Source: Malaya genurostris
Taxonomy: Eukaryota; Arthropoda; Insecta; Diptera; Culicidae
Reading direction: 5' to 3'
Assembly: GCF_030247185.1 (NCBI RefSeq)
Contig: NC_080570.1
Span: 128,208,650 to 128,272,649 of the forward strand
DNA length: 64,000 nucleotides
Shown here: in pieces, positions 36,545 through 46,979 of the stretch
Position numbering within the stretch: the first letter of the stretch is position 1
Layout: each line of letters begins with the position of its first letter
Notes under the pieces: generated by a model
The model's database searches: none
What the model saw: the letters and a program-made list of their open reading frames with translations, nothing else
Told to the model about the DNA's origin: nothing
Translations under genes and position numbers: made by a program

Positions 36545-38610
36545 TCGGTGCGGACAATAAACACAAATATTTTCCCGACTGTACCATCTGCTATGAACAG
36601 TTGGTATCTTTATAGAAAGTTAAACATTTGTAAGGTCGTAATTCCAGTATATAAAGATGAATTTATGTCAATTTTGAAGATGTTAAATCATCGCGTGGTT
36701 GATGAGTCATATTCGTACATCGTTGATTGTACGTACACATTCAAAAATTAAAGCTCAATACATTTGGTTTGTAGTAAAAAAAAAGCCCACTGCCTTAGCT
36801 CTAAGATGCCAAAAGACGTTAAACTGTAGAAAGGGAGTTCGAAAGTAGAAAATTTCTTCTCACACATTCCCACAAACATCTGACAGATAGGAAGCTTCAC
36901 TGCGCGTCATTCGAGCGCCAACTGCAGAGCTGGTACCGAGTGTGTATAGGATAATTATAGTCTGAATCATCTGAATGCATCGATTTGACCGAAAACCTCG
37001 AAGACATGTTCCGACGCTGTCTAGTAAACTGACGACAATAAACCCGATTGGGAACAGCACAGTCGTGTTTCCTACAATGTTGAACAATTCAATCTATTTT
37101 TTGTGTGCTCTTGAACACAGTCAAAATTCTTCCTTATAGAGCAACGGCAAAGGTTTGGGTCTCACGTCACCACGAGTGCAAAGCATCGATGAACTACCTC
37201 GTGACTGTCGTTCGAGACACACCACTACAAATGCGAATTCGATGTCTAAGAATAAAATATTCTTGCATAAAATGAAAAAAAAAATCGAACACATGGTCGA
37301 ACAGATTGGATCAGCGTTCCGTCGATATCGATCGTACCTATTTAGTACCGGTTTTGCTTTTCGTTAATTATTTATAATGACTTTTTGTTTCGAATGAGTG
37401 CTGCTCCACAGCGTACAAATGGGTTTGCTAAGTGAAGTCGATTCAACAGCTTATGGACGATTGTTTGTGAAACGTTAACTACATAGTTTTTTCATCCCAA
37501 ATTTATCGAAAAAACTTACCAATGTTATAAGTTCGTTCAAATACCGTTGCACCACACTGTCTCACGGGTGTCAAAGCAAATGAACTCTGCGGTCCTTGAT
37601 CTGGTTTGTTGTTTATCCACTCCCCCCGTTAGGGCTGTTTTCCTGTTTAAATGTAGCACACTTTGTGCGAAATTTGCCCAGTTTCACCGTCGTAAATTCA
37701 CCAGTTGTATTCAATTCAATTTTCAAGGGTAAATTGTCCCAACACCAAACCAAGCATAAACAATTCGATCCAATTCCCAAATAATGACGATGGCACCTCA
37801 GCTTGCTATTTGTGTGCGTTTCTCACAGTTCATTCAAGCATATTTTCACAACATACACTGATGGGTGTGCAAAAAATATCGGAAAATATACCAAAGTTGG
37901 AGCGCCACTTTCACTCGAATCGAACGGTATCCAGTTTCGATCGGGATAAGCAGATCTTATGGCGTTCAACCATTGACCCTTATCAGCATAAGATCAAGTA
38001 TTGATTGGCAACTTCCACGATATGTTAAATGTAAAAAAACAGTAAAACACGATACCAGACTTCACTAATCGTTTTCTCACCAGAGGGTGGACAATCTTTC
38101 GTATACGCAAAACTACAGCGTAATTCCGACCGTCTGCCAATTTTCACTCCGGAGGCACTTCACACTGCAAACGGTCACTCACGTTAGGTAAACAAGTACA
38201 ATAGTTTAACTGCGGGAGCACTCGTCATAGCATAACACTTGATTCTACACCATTGGAAACAATTATCCATTTGCAGCACAATAGAGTGGCTTGATATTTA
38301 CACTCTTCCGATTTATCTTTTTTTAAATTTTTTTGAGGGAAACTATACAACAACCGGACCAGGCTGATGTCACCGATAGACTGGGAGCGAGAGTGAACCG
38401 AAAGAGTATTATCTGCGATGAACTCGGAGTCCTTCTACAACGTTACAAACATAGCAATGTGCTCGAATGAACTCATCATGAACGCAACGACAGCCCTGCC
38501 ATGCTGCCACTATTTATGCACGGCCCAGAGCTTTTGCATTCACTCTTTCGACCAGGTTAAGCTTTCAACATCACGAAAGCCGGCCGCTTGCTGTGGGATG
38601 GTTGCTCATA
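36545..38610. other. Intergenic, no supported gene
   Basis: Several frames of 60-100 codons occur (for example 37087-36860 minus, with one hydrophobic stretch), but none carries a family motif, and start or splice context is lacking. Confidence 0.4.
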
Positions 38611-39110
38611 CCCAGTAAATCCGAGCATCGGACGCATCGTGCAAGAAAGCTTTTGACTGCGTTTCAAGCTTACATAGTGTATCGATAGAACAAAAGAGTG
38701 ATGAAAATACCAAAGCAGAGAGCGGATGTCTTATACGCAGAGGATGGGATATATCGGGGTTGGATTTTCAACTCCGAGCATAGGGCCAGAGTTTTTCTGG
38801 CCCTAAGAGGCGAATGACCTTAAGGTTAAAGCCTCTATGGTCGAAACAAAAGAATGTTTAACACTATACCACACCTTATCGGGAAGACGTCGGCTTGAAA
38901 ATGCCTTGTTTGATATTCCTTCGCTCTGTTTCTCTAGCGATACATAATGTAAAAATAAAGATTTCTTAGGACGACGCGGTTGATGCAAATGGTGCAGAAT
39001 TGTCCGATGACGGGCCGATCGAAGCGCTACGATCGGCCCCATATCGTGCTCAATCGGTCCGATAATCGGGCCGATGATCGGACCGATACGGGTCGACAAA
39101 TTTCATAGGG
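38611..39110 (+). repeat. Composite 500-bp repeat with embedded SINE tail, copy 1
   Basis: It starts 'cccagtaaatccgagcatcg' and ends 'aatttcataggg', imperfect inverse copies. It matches 56261-56749 throughout. Inside, 38765-38850 carries the 3' part of SINE family 1 ('tttttctggccctaagaggc', 'gaccttaaggtt'). Near the right end there is a run of palindromic 'cgatcggcccc' / 'ggtccgataatcgg' motifs. Confidence 0.65.
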
Positions 39111-39776
39111 TAACGGCGTTTTTATGTCGTAAAATAAAATACAGGGTGCGTACGATGTTGAGCGATTTGAGGAAATAATAATATAACCCTCTCAGCAAGG
39201 CCTTCAATTTTGTTGGTTTTTGAGCACGACATATTGCACGAAATATTCGTTCAATTTGCTGGAACGGTTTGTTGTTGTTTTTTCTCTTGCAAAAATAGTG
39301 TGAAAATCAAGTGTTACCTTTACATAGAAAGAAAATTTGTTGTTATTCTACGTGAAGTAGAAGTATTGTGCAGGTATGTATTGTTAGTTTAAACAAATAA
39401 GTGGAGAAAACTTCAGAAATTCTACAGTAAAACTAGTCCAACGGGGCTCCAACTCCTCATGTTAAAAGTGACTCAACAATAGACCTCTGTCTGCCGGGTT
39501 TGTTGAACGAAAAAAATGGCATTCGGTTCAACGGTATGTTTCAAAATCGGCAAACGAAGGTCCCGTGTTGGCCTCCCGTTGAACGATTGATTGGACTTTC
39601 ATTGGACCAATGATCCAACGTGTTGGACCAATGATCCAACGTATTGGAACAATGAAGGACCACAGTTGAACGTTTTTTTTTCTAAGTGGGAAACATTTGT
39701 TTCTGTATGAAATATTCATTACGACTCAAGTAACAAAAGTAAACAAGCCGAGTTTCACTACAGATTCACTAGACAA
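39111..39776. other. Intergenic with a short direct repeat
   Basis: At 39598-39650 the motif 'ttggaccaatgatccaacgt' occurs as two and a half tandem copies. No gene is seen. Confidence 0.4.
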
Positions 39777-40115
39777 TTAGGTTTTTTACCGTCACTGCTA
39801 ACCTCAATCGGATGAACACATTTTGACAGTTCAGCGGTACTGTTGGTAAACAGACTTTTTTTTGTTTGTCTGTTGACAAAATATATGAGACCTTTTACGG
39901 TGTATATCACCTAAATAGAGTATTAAAACATTTGTTCACGATTGGATACGGTTTGATTTTAAGATTTATTAAATAAAAGTGATTAGTTGCAAAGTGTATA
40001 GACGATTGTTTAAGATGTGTATCACGATTTTTGTTTAAGCTTGTTAGTAAACAGTACCGCTGAACTGTCAAGGATGAATCTTTGTTCATTTGTGACGTCA
40101 CGATAAAAAATCTAA
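39777..40115. mobile_element. MITE with about 70-bp terminal inverted repeats (uninterrupted sibling of 12015)
   Basis: The left arm 'ttaggttttttaccgtcact...gttcagcggtactgt' and the right arm 'acagtaccgctgaactgtca...tcacgataaaaaatctaa' are inverse. This intact copy serves as the pre-insertion reference for the nested block at 12-14.6 kb. Confidence 0.75.
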
Positions 40116-40119
40116 TAGT

Positions 40120-40544
40120 GGCCCTTACACGATCATTAAAAGTGTCATTACTAAGTAATGACACTTCTGCTCAAACGCTCGTCATTACTGCATTACTGTA
40201 CATCATTACTTTTTAGCATTACACGTTCATTATTAATGATGAGTATTTGTAACTACTCCAGCAATAGCAATATTTTTATTTTCGTTTAGCTGAAAATAAA
40301 TTTGATTTGCCATTAAAACGTTAAGGTTAATGAAATATTAACAATTTAAATCTACACTTTGTCATTTTTTCGCGTATAGTTCTAAAGATATTCATCACTT
40401 CCACAAAAAAATAAGAAGAAGAAATAATGTTGGTAATGATGGAAAATCCACAATTCCATCATTACTGAACTCGTAGACCTTACACGATCATTAAAAGTGC
40501 CATTACTTTTTAGTAATGACACTTTTAATGATCGTGTAAGGGCC
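40120..40544. mobile_element. MITE with terminal repeats GGCCCTTACACGATCATTAA
   Basis: The left end GGCCCTTACACGATCATTAA (continuing 'aagtgtcattac') and the right end are perfect inverse copies over about 30 bases. A second inverted copy ('ccttacacgatcattaaaag') starts at 40478, making the right end itself a 65-bp palindrome. It abuts the MITE at 39777-40115. Confidence 0.75.
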
Positions 40545-40722
40545 GCTAATCTGTCAACACAATAGACGTATGTCGAAATCAATGGAAATAATCATCTTTC
40601 CAAAAAATAATGTGCGTGGATTTAGTTTTTTTTTACTAAGAAGCAGATCTAGTGGCTGTAGAGTTTGATATATTGTATGGATAGGAGTTGCTAAAAAACA
40701 CTGATTATTTAAAAAAAACTGC

Positions 40723-40813
40723 TCTTCGTCAAACGTCATTCAAGCAACACACCAACTACATTGTGGCTAAAGCTTCTCGCTGCCTTGGATTCGTGATGAG
40801 AATGGTTAAGCAT
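40723..40813 (+). pseudogene. Jockey-like non-LTR reverse transcriptase relic, piece 1
   Basis: The plus-strand translation shows IVAKASRCLGFVMRM, the thumb-region block of Jockey-clade reverse transcriptases that normally precedes an LK.LYCSLVRS block. The block is found at 47290, beyond the LTR element. The relic is cut at AGCAT, the target duplication of the LTR element. Confidence 0.75.
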
Positions 40814-41083
40814 TGTGAACTTTACGCTTCTTGCCAATAGCAAGCACCTTCGACTTGATGCCGTTTCAAGCACGACGTGGCTTACCTGACTCTCGTGTAG
40901 TCTCGGAGGGAACTGAGCTGGCGCGGGAAATATGTACTGGCCTCAGTTCTTTTCATGTTGGTAGCCTCGGTTGAGACGCGACGCCGTCAGTTAGGGCATT
41001 CGGTTCATGTTGCCTTACAGTTCAGCACCTTGTACACTGTTGGTAATACAGGAATGATGGTACACACTTATGCATCCCACACA
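40814..41083 (-). repeat. 3' LTR of the minus-strand gypsy element
   Basis: Read on the minus strand it starts TGTGTGGGATGC and ends GTTCACA, the TG...CA ends of retroviral-type LTRs. It is preceded by the purine tract at 41084-41097. Confidence 0.93.
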
Positions 41084-41097
41084 TCTTCCCTCTCCTC
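41084..41097 (-). promoter_or_regulatory. Polypurine tract
   Basis: On the minus strand GAGGAGAGGGAAGA stands directly before the 3' LTR, the place of the plus-strand DNA primer. Confidence 0.8.
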
Positions 41098-41907
41098 AAG
41101 AGAAAGGATCAAATTGACTGAAGTTCATTTTATTTTAGTTTTGACATTGTATTTTCGGTAAACTGTAGATATTTTATACTATTCTTGTAAACAAAGTGAA
41201 TACAAGAACAATGATCTTTTATTTTATTGCTGACTATCGTGTAATCGTGAGAGACCCTTTCATTGACATAGAATATACAAACTTAGTTTGGTGTTTACAA
41301 TAAACGTGAAAAGTCGATAGCACCATCCCATTTTCAATGGGTAGTTTATGCTTCAACGGTACCAATATTTTATAGTTTTAATGCACTAGATTTTATGCTT
41401 TGTATACATTCAGGACAATCATTCTCATTGATGTGATATTGAATTTGACAAAATAAGTGGCGTTTTAGAAAGGGGGTTTTTTTTAGTGTATAATATATTT
41501 TATTTAAAATAAATTATCTGGCATCACTGCTGTCATTAAATCTGTGAATCAGAGATGCCAGGTCTACAGATTTGTCTGAAAATCTGTAGAATTCCTATGA
41601 AGTGCTGCAGGCATTTTTTCCACTTTCGACTTTTTTTTTTTGAATGACAGCGCTGTTTCCTCTACTCCGTAAATTAGTTTTGTGTGTCATGCTTTATATA
41701 GAAACGGAAACCGCAGACAATTTTTCGGGTTTGCAAATTTGGAACCATTTTGTTTATATGATTGCTTTTTTTATTTTTTTTTGCTGGCATCTCTGCTGCG
41801 AATATTGAATAAAACAACAAACAAGAATCTCCATTAATTTGTATGATTTGTATAGCTGCTTGTTATATTTGTGAAAGAGCAATTATTGTTTTGGTAACGC
41901 TTTCATT
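41098..41907 (-). other. Non-coding stretch between pol and polypurine tract
   Basis: About 810 bases with only short frames. I see no env-like or other accessory gene. Confidence 0.55.
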
Positions 41908-44900
41908 TTATTGATTAATTCTACATATGTAATCTTTTAGATATGTTGGAGTTTTCCTATTGCGATTTTCCCTAGTGCTGCTATTGAAGCCTGAATTTAC
42001 TGTGTTTTCACATTCGGATGACTCATCAGTGCGCCAACTGGATACTTTTTTTGTTTGTGAAATGTGCCGTTTAAGTATATGACCTGAATCATCGTGGAGT
42101 GTTAGGCTTCCGTTGTTATTTTCAGCAATTGTGTATTTCTTCGGTGAAAATCGTGAGTCGCCTTTTATGTATGTGTTCCGTTCGACAATAACCGTGTCTC
42201 CAGGGCCAACTTGTGCGGCGCGGGCACCACGTCTTTTATCTTCCCGTTCTTTCCCTGCTAGCTTTGCTTCGCGGTCTCTCTTAGAGAATAGTTCTTCGTC
42301 AATTGTTGTGTTTCCCAAGTCAAGCAATGGAAGACGGCGTTTAATCTTTCTACCGGATAATACTTCTTCTGGGGCTATTTTTGTTATACTATGGAGTGCC
42401 GAATTGTGAGCGTTTATTGCTGCTCTCAATTCATCATTGTAGTTTGTCTTGTTTATTGATGCACTAATCATAGCCTTGTTTATTATTCTCATATATCTTT
42501 CTACTAACCCATTCTGCTGTGGAAATAACGGAGTAGAAAATATTGGTGTGATACTTCGACCAACACAGTACTGCCTATAATCGTCTCCGTTGAAAGGCGG
42601 ACCATTGTCCGTTTTGATATACTTCGGAATACCTTCCCGATCAAAAATGTCATCCAATACTTTCTTCAGTTGTTCAAAACTTGTTGATTTTACTGGACGT
42701 GCAAAAAGATATCTGGACTTGTAATCGACTACGACAAGTATGGAAATTCCTCCGAATTTCACATATGGTCCATTATAGTCAAGTGCGATCATTTCCCACA
42801 CTGCTTTTGGGGCAAAAATACGCTGCATTGGAGTAGGTTTTTCAGGTTTACCAGTGACAGCACAAGTGGAACAAGACTCAACCCATTTCTGAACATCATT
42901 AGGCATTCCAGGCCACCAAACACGCTGTCTCAATATACTCTTCTGCTTAGATGCCGAGGGATGGCCCTGGTGGGATATCTCAAGCGTTCGTTTCCGCAGA
43001 GCTTCTGGAATTACCACACAGCCTGTTTTCACCAGCATTCCGTCGCGTAGTGCCAAATCGTTCTCAAGAAGCTTATATCTATGTGCAGATTTTGGCCAAT
43101 GATTTGAATCAAGAGCATTTATAACATCCTGGAGAGTTCGATCACTAGCTGTGGCATTCTTGATCTCGTCTTCAGTCAGGAATCCTACAGTGCTAGCCTC
43201 CAATGATGCTATCTCCCATGAACCCGAATCGTCGTTAAACGGTTCATCGTCACCTTCATATAGCCGCGAAGAGGAATCAGCTATGTTATCTACTCCCCGA
43301 ACATATTCCACTTCGTAATTATATGGACTTAATCGTAGCGCCCAACCATCTGCGCGTGTCAAAGCTCTTCTAGATACTTCGCGGGTCCTATTCAGAATAA
43401 AGGATACCCCTTGAGCATCTGTGCGCAACGTAAATCGTCTACCGAGTAGAAAATATGAAAAATGCTCAACAGCCCAAACGGCACCAAGAGCTTCTCGTTG
43501 GTTTTGAGCATATTTTTTTTCAGTCGTCGTTAGTGCTTTAGATGCAAAGCTTATAATTCGCTGAGATCCATGCTTGTCTTCCTGTGTCAAGACTGCTCCC
43601 AGGGCTAGAGGGGAGGCATCTGTATACAAAATAGTTCTATCGTTTTCGGAGAAAAAACCTAACGACACGCAACAGTGTACTATTCGGTTCTTTACAACTT
43701 GAAACGCGTGACTTTGTGTAGGTCCCCAGTACCACGATTTTGCTGTGATGATTTCCCACAGCGGACTAGTGATATCCGCAAAGTTCTTCACGTGTGGACT
43801 AACAAATGAAGCTAATCCCAAAAAACTTCGGAGCTCTGAAACTGTAGCAGGCTCACGAAAATTTTGTATGCTTTTTATTTTTGCATCCTCCACATGGAAA
43901 CCGTCTTTATCCAGATCATGACCGAGGAACTTTATACAAGTTTTGTTATATTCACATTTTTCTGTATTGAGCGTTAGATTGTTGGCTCTAAGTACTTTCA
44001 GCACTTCACTCACGGTTCTTCGTAAATCTTCGAAGTTTTTCGCGAAAATCAGAATATCATCGATATAAACGATTACGTTTTTCACGCCTTTAAGTATACG
44101 GGTCATCTCTCGCTGGAAGATTTCGGGTGCACAGTTCACTCCAAACATCAACCTAGTAAACCTGTACATTCCATTCTCTGTTAGAAATGTGGTGAGGTCG
44201 CGAGATTCGTTATGTAGTTCGAGATGGTAATATGCGCTACTGAGATCTAGCTTCGTAAAACACGTCGCACCATAGAGCTTGGCTTTCATTTCCTCGATTA
44301 TAGGAAGTCGGAAATATTCACGGTTGATAGCCTTATTCGGACCACGCATGTTAACTACTAAACGGAAGTCGTCTTTTCCTTTGGCGACGGCAGACATACC
44401 GCTTATCCACTTAGGGGCAGTATTTACTTTTTCGATTATTCCGTCCGATTCCATTTTCTCTAAGCGACATTTAGCAGCTTCTCGAAAGGCAGCGGGCACA
44501 TTGTAATATGCGTTCTTGATTGGTGGTACGGTATGGTCTAAACTGAATTTAATTTTGACCCCCGGCATTGTTGGAAACTTTTTTGATTTTTTTTCGTGTT
44601 GAACATTGTTAACTGTCTTAACATGCAACAGATCCATATCGCTTGCTGTTGAGCGGCCTAAAATAGACCTCGATCCATTCCGTACTACATGAAATAATGC
44701 TGTTACTGCCGGTTGATTGTATGTTGGACTAACGATTTCAGCCTCAAAGACGCACTCTACTATCATAGGTGACTCTGCACCGTACGCCTGGAGACTTTTT
44801 GTGTTGGAATTTTCAACATACTTGAAATTAGCTAAACCTGAATCATATTCATGTTTGAGATGAATCCAATCCTTTCCTCCGATGACATTCACGTCTGCAC

Positions 44901-45015
44901 CAGAATCTATGAGGAATTGTATTGGGCTGGACAAACCTAGACAACAATCCACCAAGACATCTTGAAGTGAGAGCATATTAACGTGCTGTAAGAGGAAATT
45001 TGTGTGATATATCAA
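41908..45015 (-). CDS. pol: Pol polyprotein: protease, reverse transcriptase, RNase H, integrase
   Basis: The frame of 1035 codons is uninterrupted. The retropepsin has its catalytic motif DSGAD at about residues 37-41. The RT carries YIDD at about 316 as its metal-binding pair. The RNase H begins with LYTDAS near 462. The integrase has the zinc-binding HHCC module from about 678 (HQGHPSASK ... CSTC). Its catalytic D, D and E lie near 744 (DYNG), 802 (TDNGPPF) and 838 (NGLVERY). The frame opens at 45015 with no ATG; the first ATG is at codon 14. It is in the same frame as gag, but several stops lie between them. A splice acceptor (polypyrimidine tract, then TTACAG at 44991-44986) opens into this frame, so the coding part probably starts at 44985. 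Expression as a Gag-Pol fusion by splicing is an inference. Confidence 0.93.
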   Translation of the reverse strand: MIYHTNFLLQHVNMLSLQDVLVDCCLGLSSPIQFLIDSGADVNVIGGKDWIHLKHEYDSGLANFKYVENSNTKSLQAYGAESPMIVECVFEAEIVSPTYNQPAVTALFHVVRNGSRSILGRSTASDMDLLHVKTVNNVQHEKKSKKFPTMPGVKIKFSLDHTVPPIKNAYYNVPAAFREAAKCRLEKMESDGIIEKVNTAPKWISGMSAVAKGKDDFRLVVNMRGPNKAINREYFRLPIIEEMKAKLYGATCFTKLDLSSAYYHLELHNESRDLTTFLTENGMYRFTRLMFGVNCAPEIFQREMTRILKGVKNVIVYIDDILIFAKNFEDLRRTVSEVLKVLRANNLTLNTEKCEYNKTCIKFLGHDLDKDGFHVEDAKIKSIQNFREPATVSELRSFLGLASFVSPHVKNFADITSPLWEIITAKSWYWGPTQSHAFQVVKNRIVHCCVSLGFFSENDRTILYTDASPLALGAVLTQEDKHGSQRIISFASKALTTTEKKYAQNQREALGAVWAVEHFSYFLLGRRFTLRTDAQGVSFILNRTREVSRRALTRADGWALRLSPYNYEVEYVRGVDNIADSSSRLYEGDDEPFNDDSGSWEIASLEASTVGFLTEDEIKNATASDRTLQDVINALDSNHWPKSAHRYKLLENDLALRDGMLVKTGCVVIPEALRKRTLEISHQGHPSASKQKSILRQRVWWPGMPNDVQKWVESCSTCAVTGKPEKPTPMQRIFAPKAVWEMIALDYNGPYVKFGGISILVVVDYKSRYLFARPVKSTSFEQLKKVLDDIFDREGIPKYIKTDNGPPFNGDDYRQYCVGRSITPIFSTPLFPQQNGLVERYMRIINKAMISASINKTNYNDELRAAINAHNSALHSITKIAPEEVLSGRKIKRRLPLLDLGNTTIDEELFSKRDREAKLAGKEREDKRRGARAAQVGPGDTVIVERNTYIKGDSRFSPKKYTIAENNNGSLTLHDDSGHILKRHISQTKKVSSWRTDESSECENTVNSGFNSSTRENRNRKTPTYLKDYICRINQ

Positions 45016-45105
45016 TTAAGAAGTTTAGACCAAAAAAAACGAATACAAATCATTGAATCGTCTCATTTTATTATGAGTTTAGCACAAAAATTAATCATTT
45101 CGTAC
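44986..45105 (-). other. Candidate 120-nt intron between gag and pol
   Basis: On the minus strand GAG precedes GTACGA at 45105, and the interval ends with TTTCCTCTTACAG at 44986. An A-containing, CTTAAT-like branch-site candidate lies about 30-35 bases before the AG. The interval contains the gag stop (TAA, 45093-45091) and stops in both other frames. It is 120 nt, a multiple of three, and its removal keeps gag and pol in one frame. The splice sites are read from the sequence; their use is not shown. Confidence 0.6.
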
Positions 45106-46404
45106 CTCGGTATGATCCACATGATTATCGAGTGGAGAAGGTACATTAGCTTTCGCTTCAATTTGACGAACGCGAGATTTCCTGCAGGTTACGGCATAGT
45201 GTCCAAGTTCTCCGCAAGTGTTACATTTTCTCCGCAGTGCTGGACATGGGAAAGTAGTGTGTAAAAACCCATTACATCGACGACAACGTGAGCGCCGGCC
45301 ACGATTTTGAATCTCTCGCCGCGGTGGCAGTTGGTTACTACGGAACTGCTGTAAATTCGGTCCATTTTCCCATTGGCTAGTTCTTGGGCGTTTTCTCGTT
45401 GAATCTGGTGACCGACGATATACATGGTTAATCGCTTGCACCGGAGACTGATCTGTTAAGATTGTCTCTGCTTCGTAAGCTTCATCTCGAGTAGCTGCTT
45501 GTACCACGTAATTGGCATCATGACCATATACCCTGGCTGCTTTCACCAGTTCTTTGTTTCTTAAGCCCTTCAGTAACTGTGCTCGTACAAATCTGTCTTG
45601 GTCAATAAGGCTGTACCCACACAGTCGAACTTTTGCCATCAACCGGGCGTGAAAAGCAATTGCCGATTCAGTTTTTTCTTGGCGCATGTTGGAGAAGGCT
45701 TCGTGTTCAGCCGCCGTGTCAGTCATTGACTGAAAATAGTTTTTAATATTATTAACAAAATTACGGTAACAGTTTGCGTCATCCAGACTAGGTCTGAGTT
45801 TTGCTGCTCTTATAATACTCTGAAGCTCTTCACCGATTGATAGAAATAGTAATTGGGAACGTTGAATGGGATTATGTGCGTTACTGAGAGAAGCGGCAAT
45901 TTCGAAATTTTCTATGTATCGATTCCATTCTTCCCACATTTTATTTGCCGGTACTGCAGTCGGGAAGGGTTTAATGCTATCCCAACGAATGGTAGGTAGG
46001 ATGACTTCTGATTGACTACTAACAGATGTGCACCAGGTTTGGTCATAGTCGTTGGAAGGACGCATCGTTTGCATAGAATTTATTGCTTGCGTTATATCAG
46101 ACAAAATGTTCTCCATTCTTTGGAGGCGTTCGCTAGTACCTGGATTTCTACCTTCCAGCTCATTTATTGGTTCGATGGTGGTTGGATCTGTGTCTTTGTT
46201 TATGCTATAGTTAGAGCCAACCGTTTTGCTTGCTTCTGGAGGGACAGGGTCTTCGGTGAAGTTCGAATCAACTCTTAGTTCACTATCATCACCACTTTCC
46301 AAGTCGTTCGATGAATCTCCTAATTCGATCTGTTCGTACTCTTCGCAGCTGACTTCTGTATCGGAGTATCTTGGAGCTCGAACGTATTTGCCGTCGCCTG
46401 ACAT
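45091..46404 (-). CDS. gag: Gag polyprotein with two zinc knuckles
   Basis: The frame of 437 codons starts at an ATG (46404) and ends at TAA. It forms the retrotransposon capsid and packages the element RNA. The N-terminal third is acidic and rich in Ser and Glu. The middle (about residues 150-320) has the retrotrans_gag-type helical region with WEEWNRYIENFE and an EAFSNMRQEKTESA motif. The C-terminal end is basic, with a variant knuckle (CRRC...HTTFPC) followed by a canonical CCHC knuckle CNTCGELGHYAVTC at about 401-414. It is intact. Without splicing, translation yields Gag alone, which would give the usual excess of Gag over Pol. Confidence 0.92.
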   Translation of the reverse strand: MSGDGKYVRAPRYSDTEVSCEEYEQIELGDSSNDLESGDDSELRVDSNFTEDPVPPEASKTVGSNYSINKDTDPTTIEPINELEGRNPGTSERLQRMENILSDITQAINSMQTMRPSNDYDQTWCTSVSSQSEVILPTIRWDSIKPFPTAVPANKMWEEWNRYIENFEIAASLSNAHNPIQRSQLLFLSIGEELQSIIRAAKLRPSLDDANCYRNFVNNIKNYFQSMTDTAAEHEAFSNMRQEKTESAIAFHARLMAKVRLCGYSLIDQDRFVRAQLLKGLRNKELVKAARVYGHDANYVVQAATRDEAYEAETILTDQSPVQAINHVYRRSPDSTRKRPRTSQWENGPNLQQFRSNQLPPRREIQNRGRRSRCRRCNGFLHTTFPCPALRRKCNTCGELGHYAVTCRKSRVRQIEAKANVPSPLDNHVDHTEVRND

Positions 46405-46553
46405 TTTTTTTGGTTATTCTTCGCTTTCAATAATCTGAAAGGAAAAAAAAAGAGATGCGGTGCACAAACGAATCGTTACTGAACTGTTATTTGTTAGAAG
46501 TAAGTTCCGAGGATTATATTCGAATATTACACCATACAACATATATTTTATTT

Positions 46554-46723
46554 GCGGACATCCCGTCTCGCATACTTTTTCCTCTGCGGACATCCCGTCT
46601 CGCATGCTTTTTTCTCTGCGGACATCCCGTCTCGCATACGGGTACTTTTTCTTTGCGGACATCCGGTCTCGCTATGAACTTTTCTCCGCGGACTTCCGGT
46701 CTCGCATTGGTTATTTATTTATT

Positions 46724-46757
<34 letters not shown>

Positions 46758-46815
46758 GGACATCCGGTCACGCTCTTATACATTTCCACCTGTTCTGCGG
46801 ATATTCCGCCATGCT
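46554..46815 (-). repeat. Tandem motif in the retrotransposon leader (7 copies)
   Basis: On the plus strand 'gcggacatcccgtctcgcat' and variants start at 46554, 46586, 46618, 46655, 46688, 46756 and 46796. Spacing is mostly 32-40 bases, with a (TTTA)n/poly-T tract (46716-46755) inside. The block lies between the primer-binding site and gag, where packaging and dimerisation signals usually are. Confidence 0.8.
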
Positions 46816-46963
46816 TGCACTTTAGTCATTTGTTAAAAGTATCACATAACCACAAAGTAACATTAGTATGGAGATATTTGTTCAAGATGGCTGCTTTTTT
46901 TGTTACTAGACCAAATTAATAAAAACAAAAAAAAAGGATCATCTGTCCATTAATTGCTGTAGT

Positions 46964-46978
46964 CTGGCAGGATCGCCA
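46964..46978 (-). promoter_or_regulatory. Primer-binding site of the minus-strand element
   Basis: On the minus strand TGGCGATCCTGCCAG follows the 5' LTR after one base. It begins with TGG, the complement of the tRNA CCA end. I cannot say which tRNA it matches. Confidence 0.75.
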
Positions 46979-46979
46979 A

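Noticed and set aside
36860..37087. 75-codon minus-strand frame with a hydrophobic start
   Set aside because: It faintly resembles the end of a membrane receptor, but no motif, splice site or neighbouring exon supports it.
41098..41907. Possible env gene downstream of pol in the minus-strand gypsy element
   Set aside because: No frame longer than short fragments, no signal peptide or transmembrane segment. The element appears to lack an envelope gene.
45004..45264. Possible -1/+1 frameshift or stop readthrough joining gag and pol
   Set aside because: After the gag TAA the same frame has further stops and both other frames close within about 30 bases. Neither mechanism reaches pol; splicing or internal initiation is required.
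46414..46662. 82-codon minus-strand frame upstream of gag with repeated RRDVRREKS-type peptide
   Set aside because: It is the translation of the leader tandem repeat and has no independent support.
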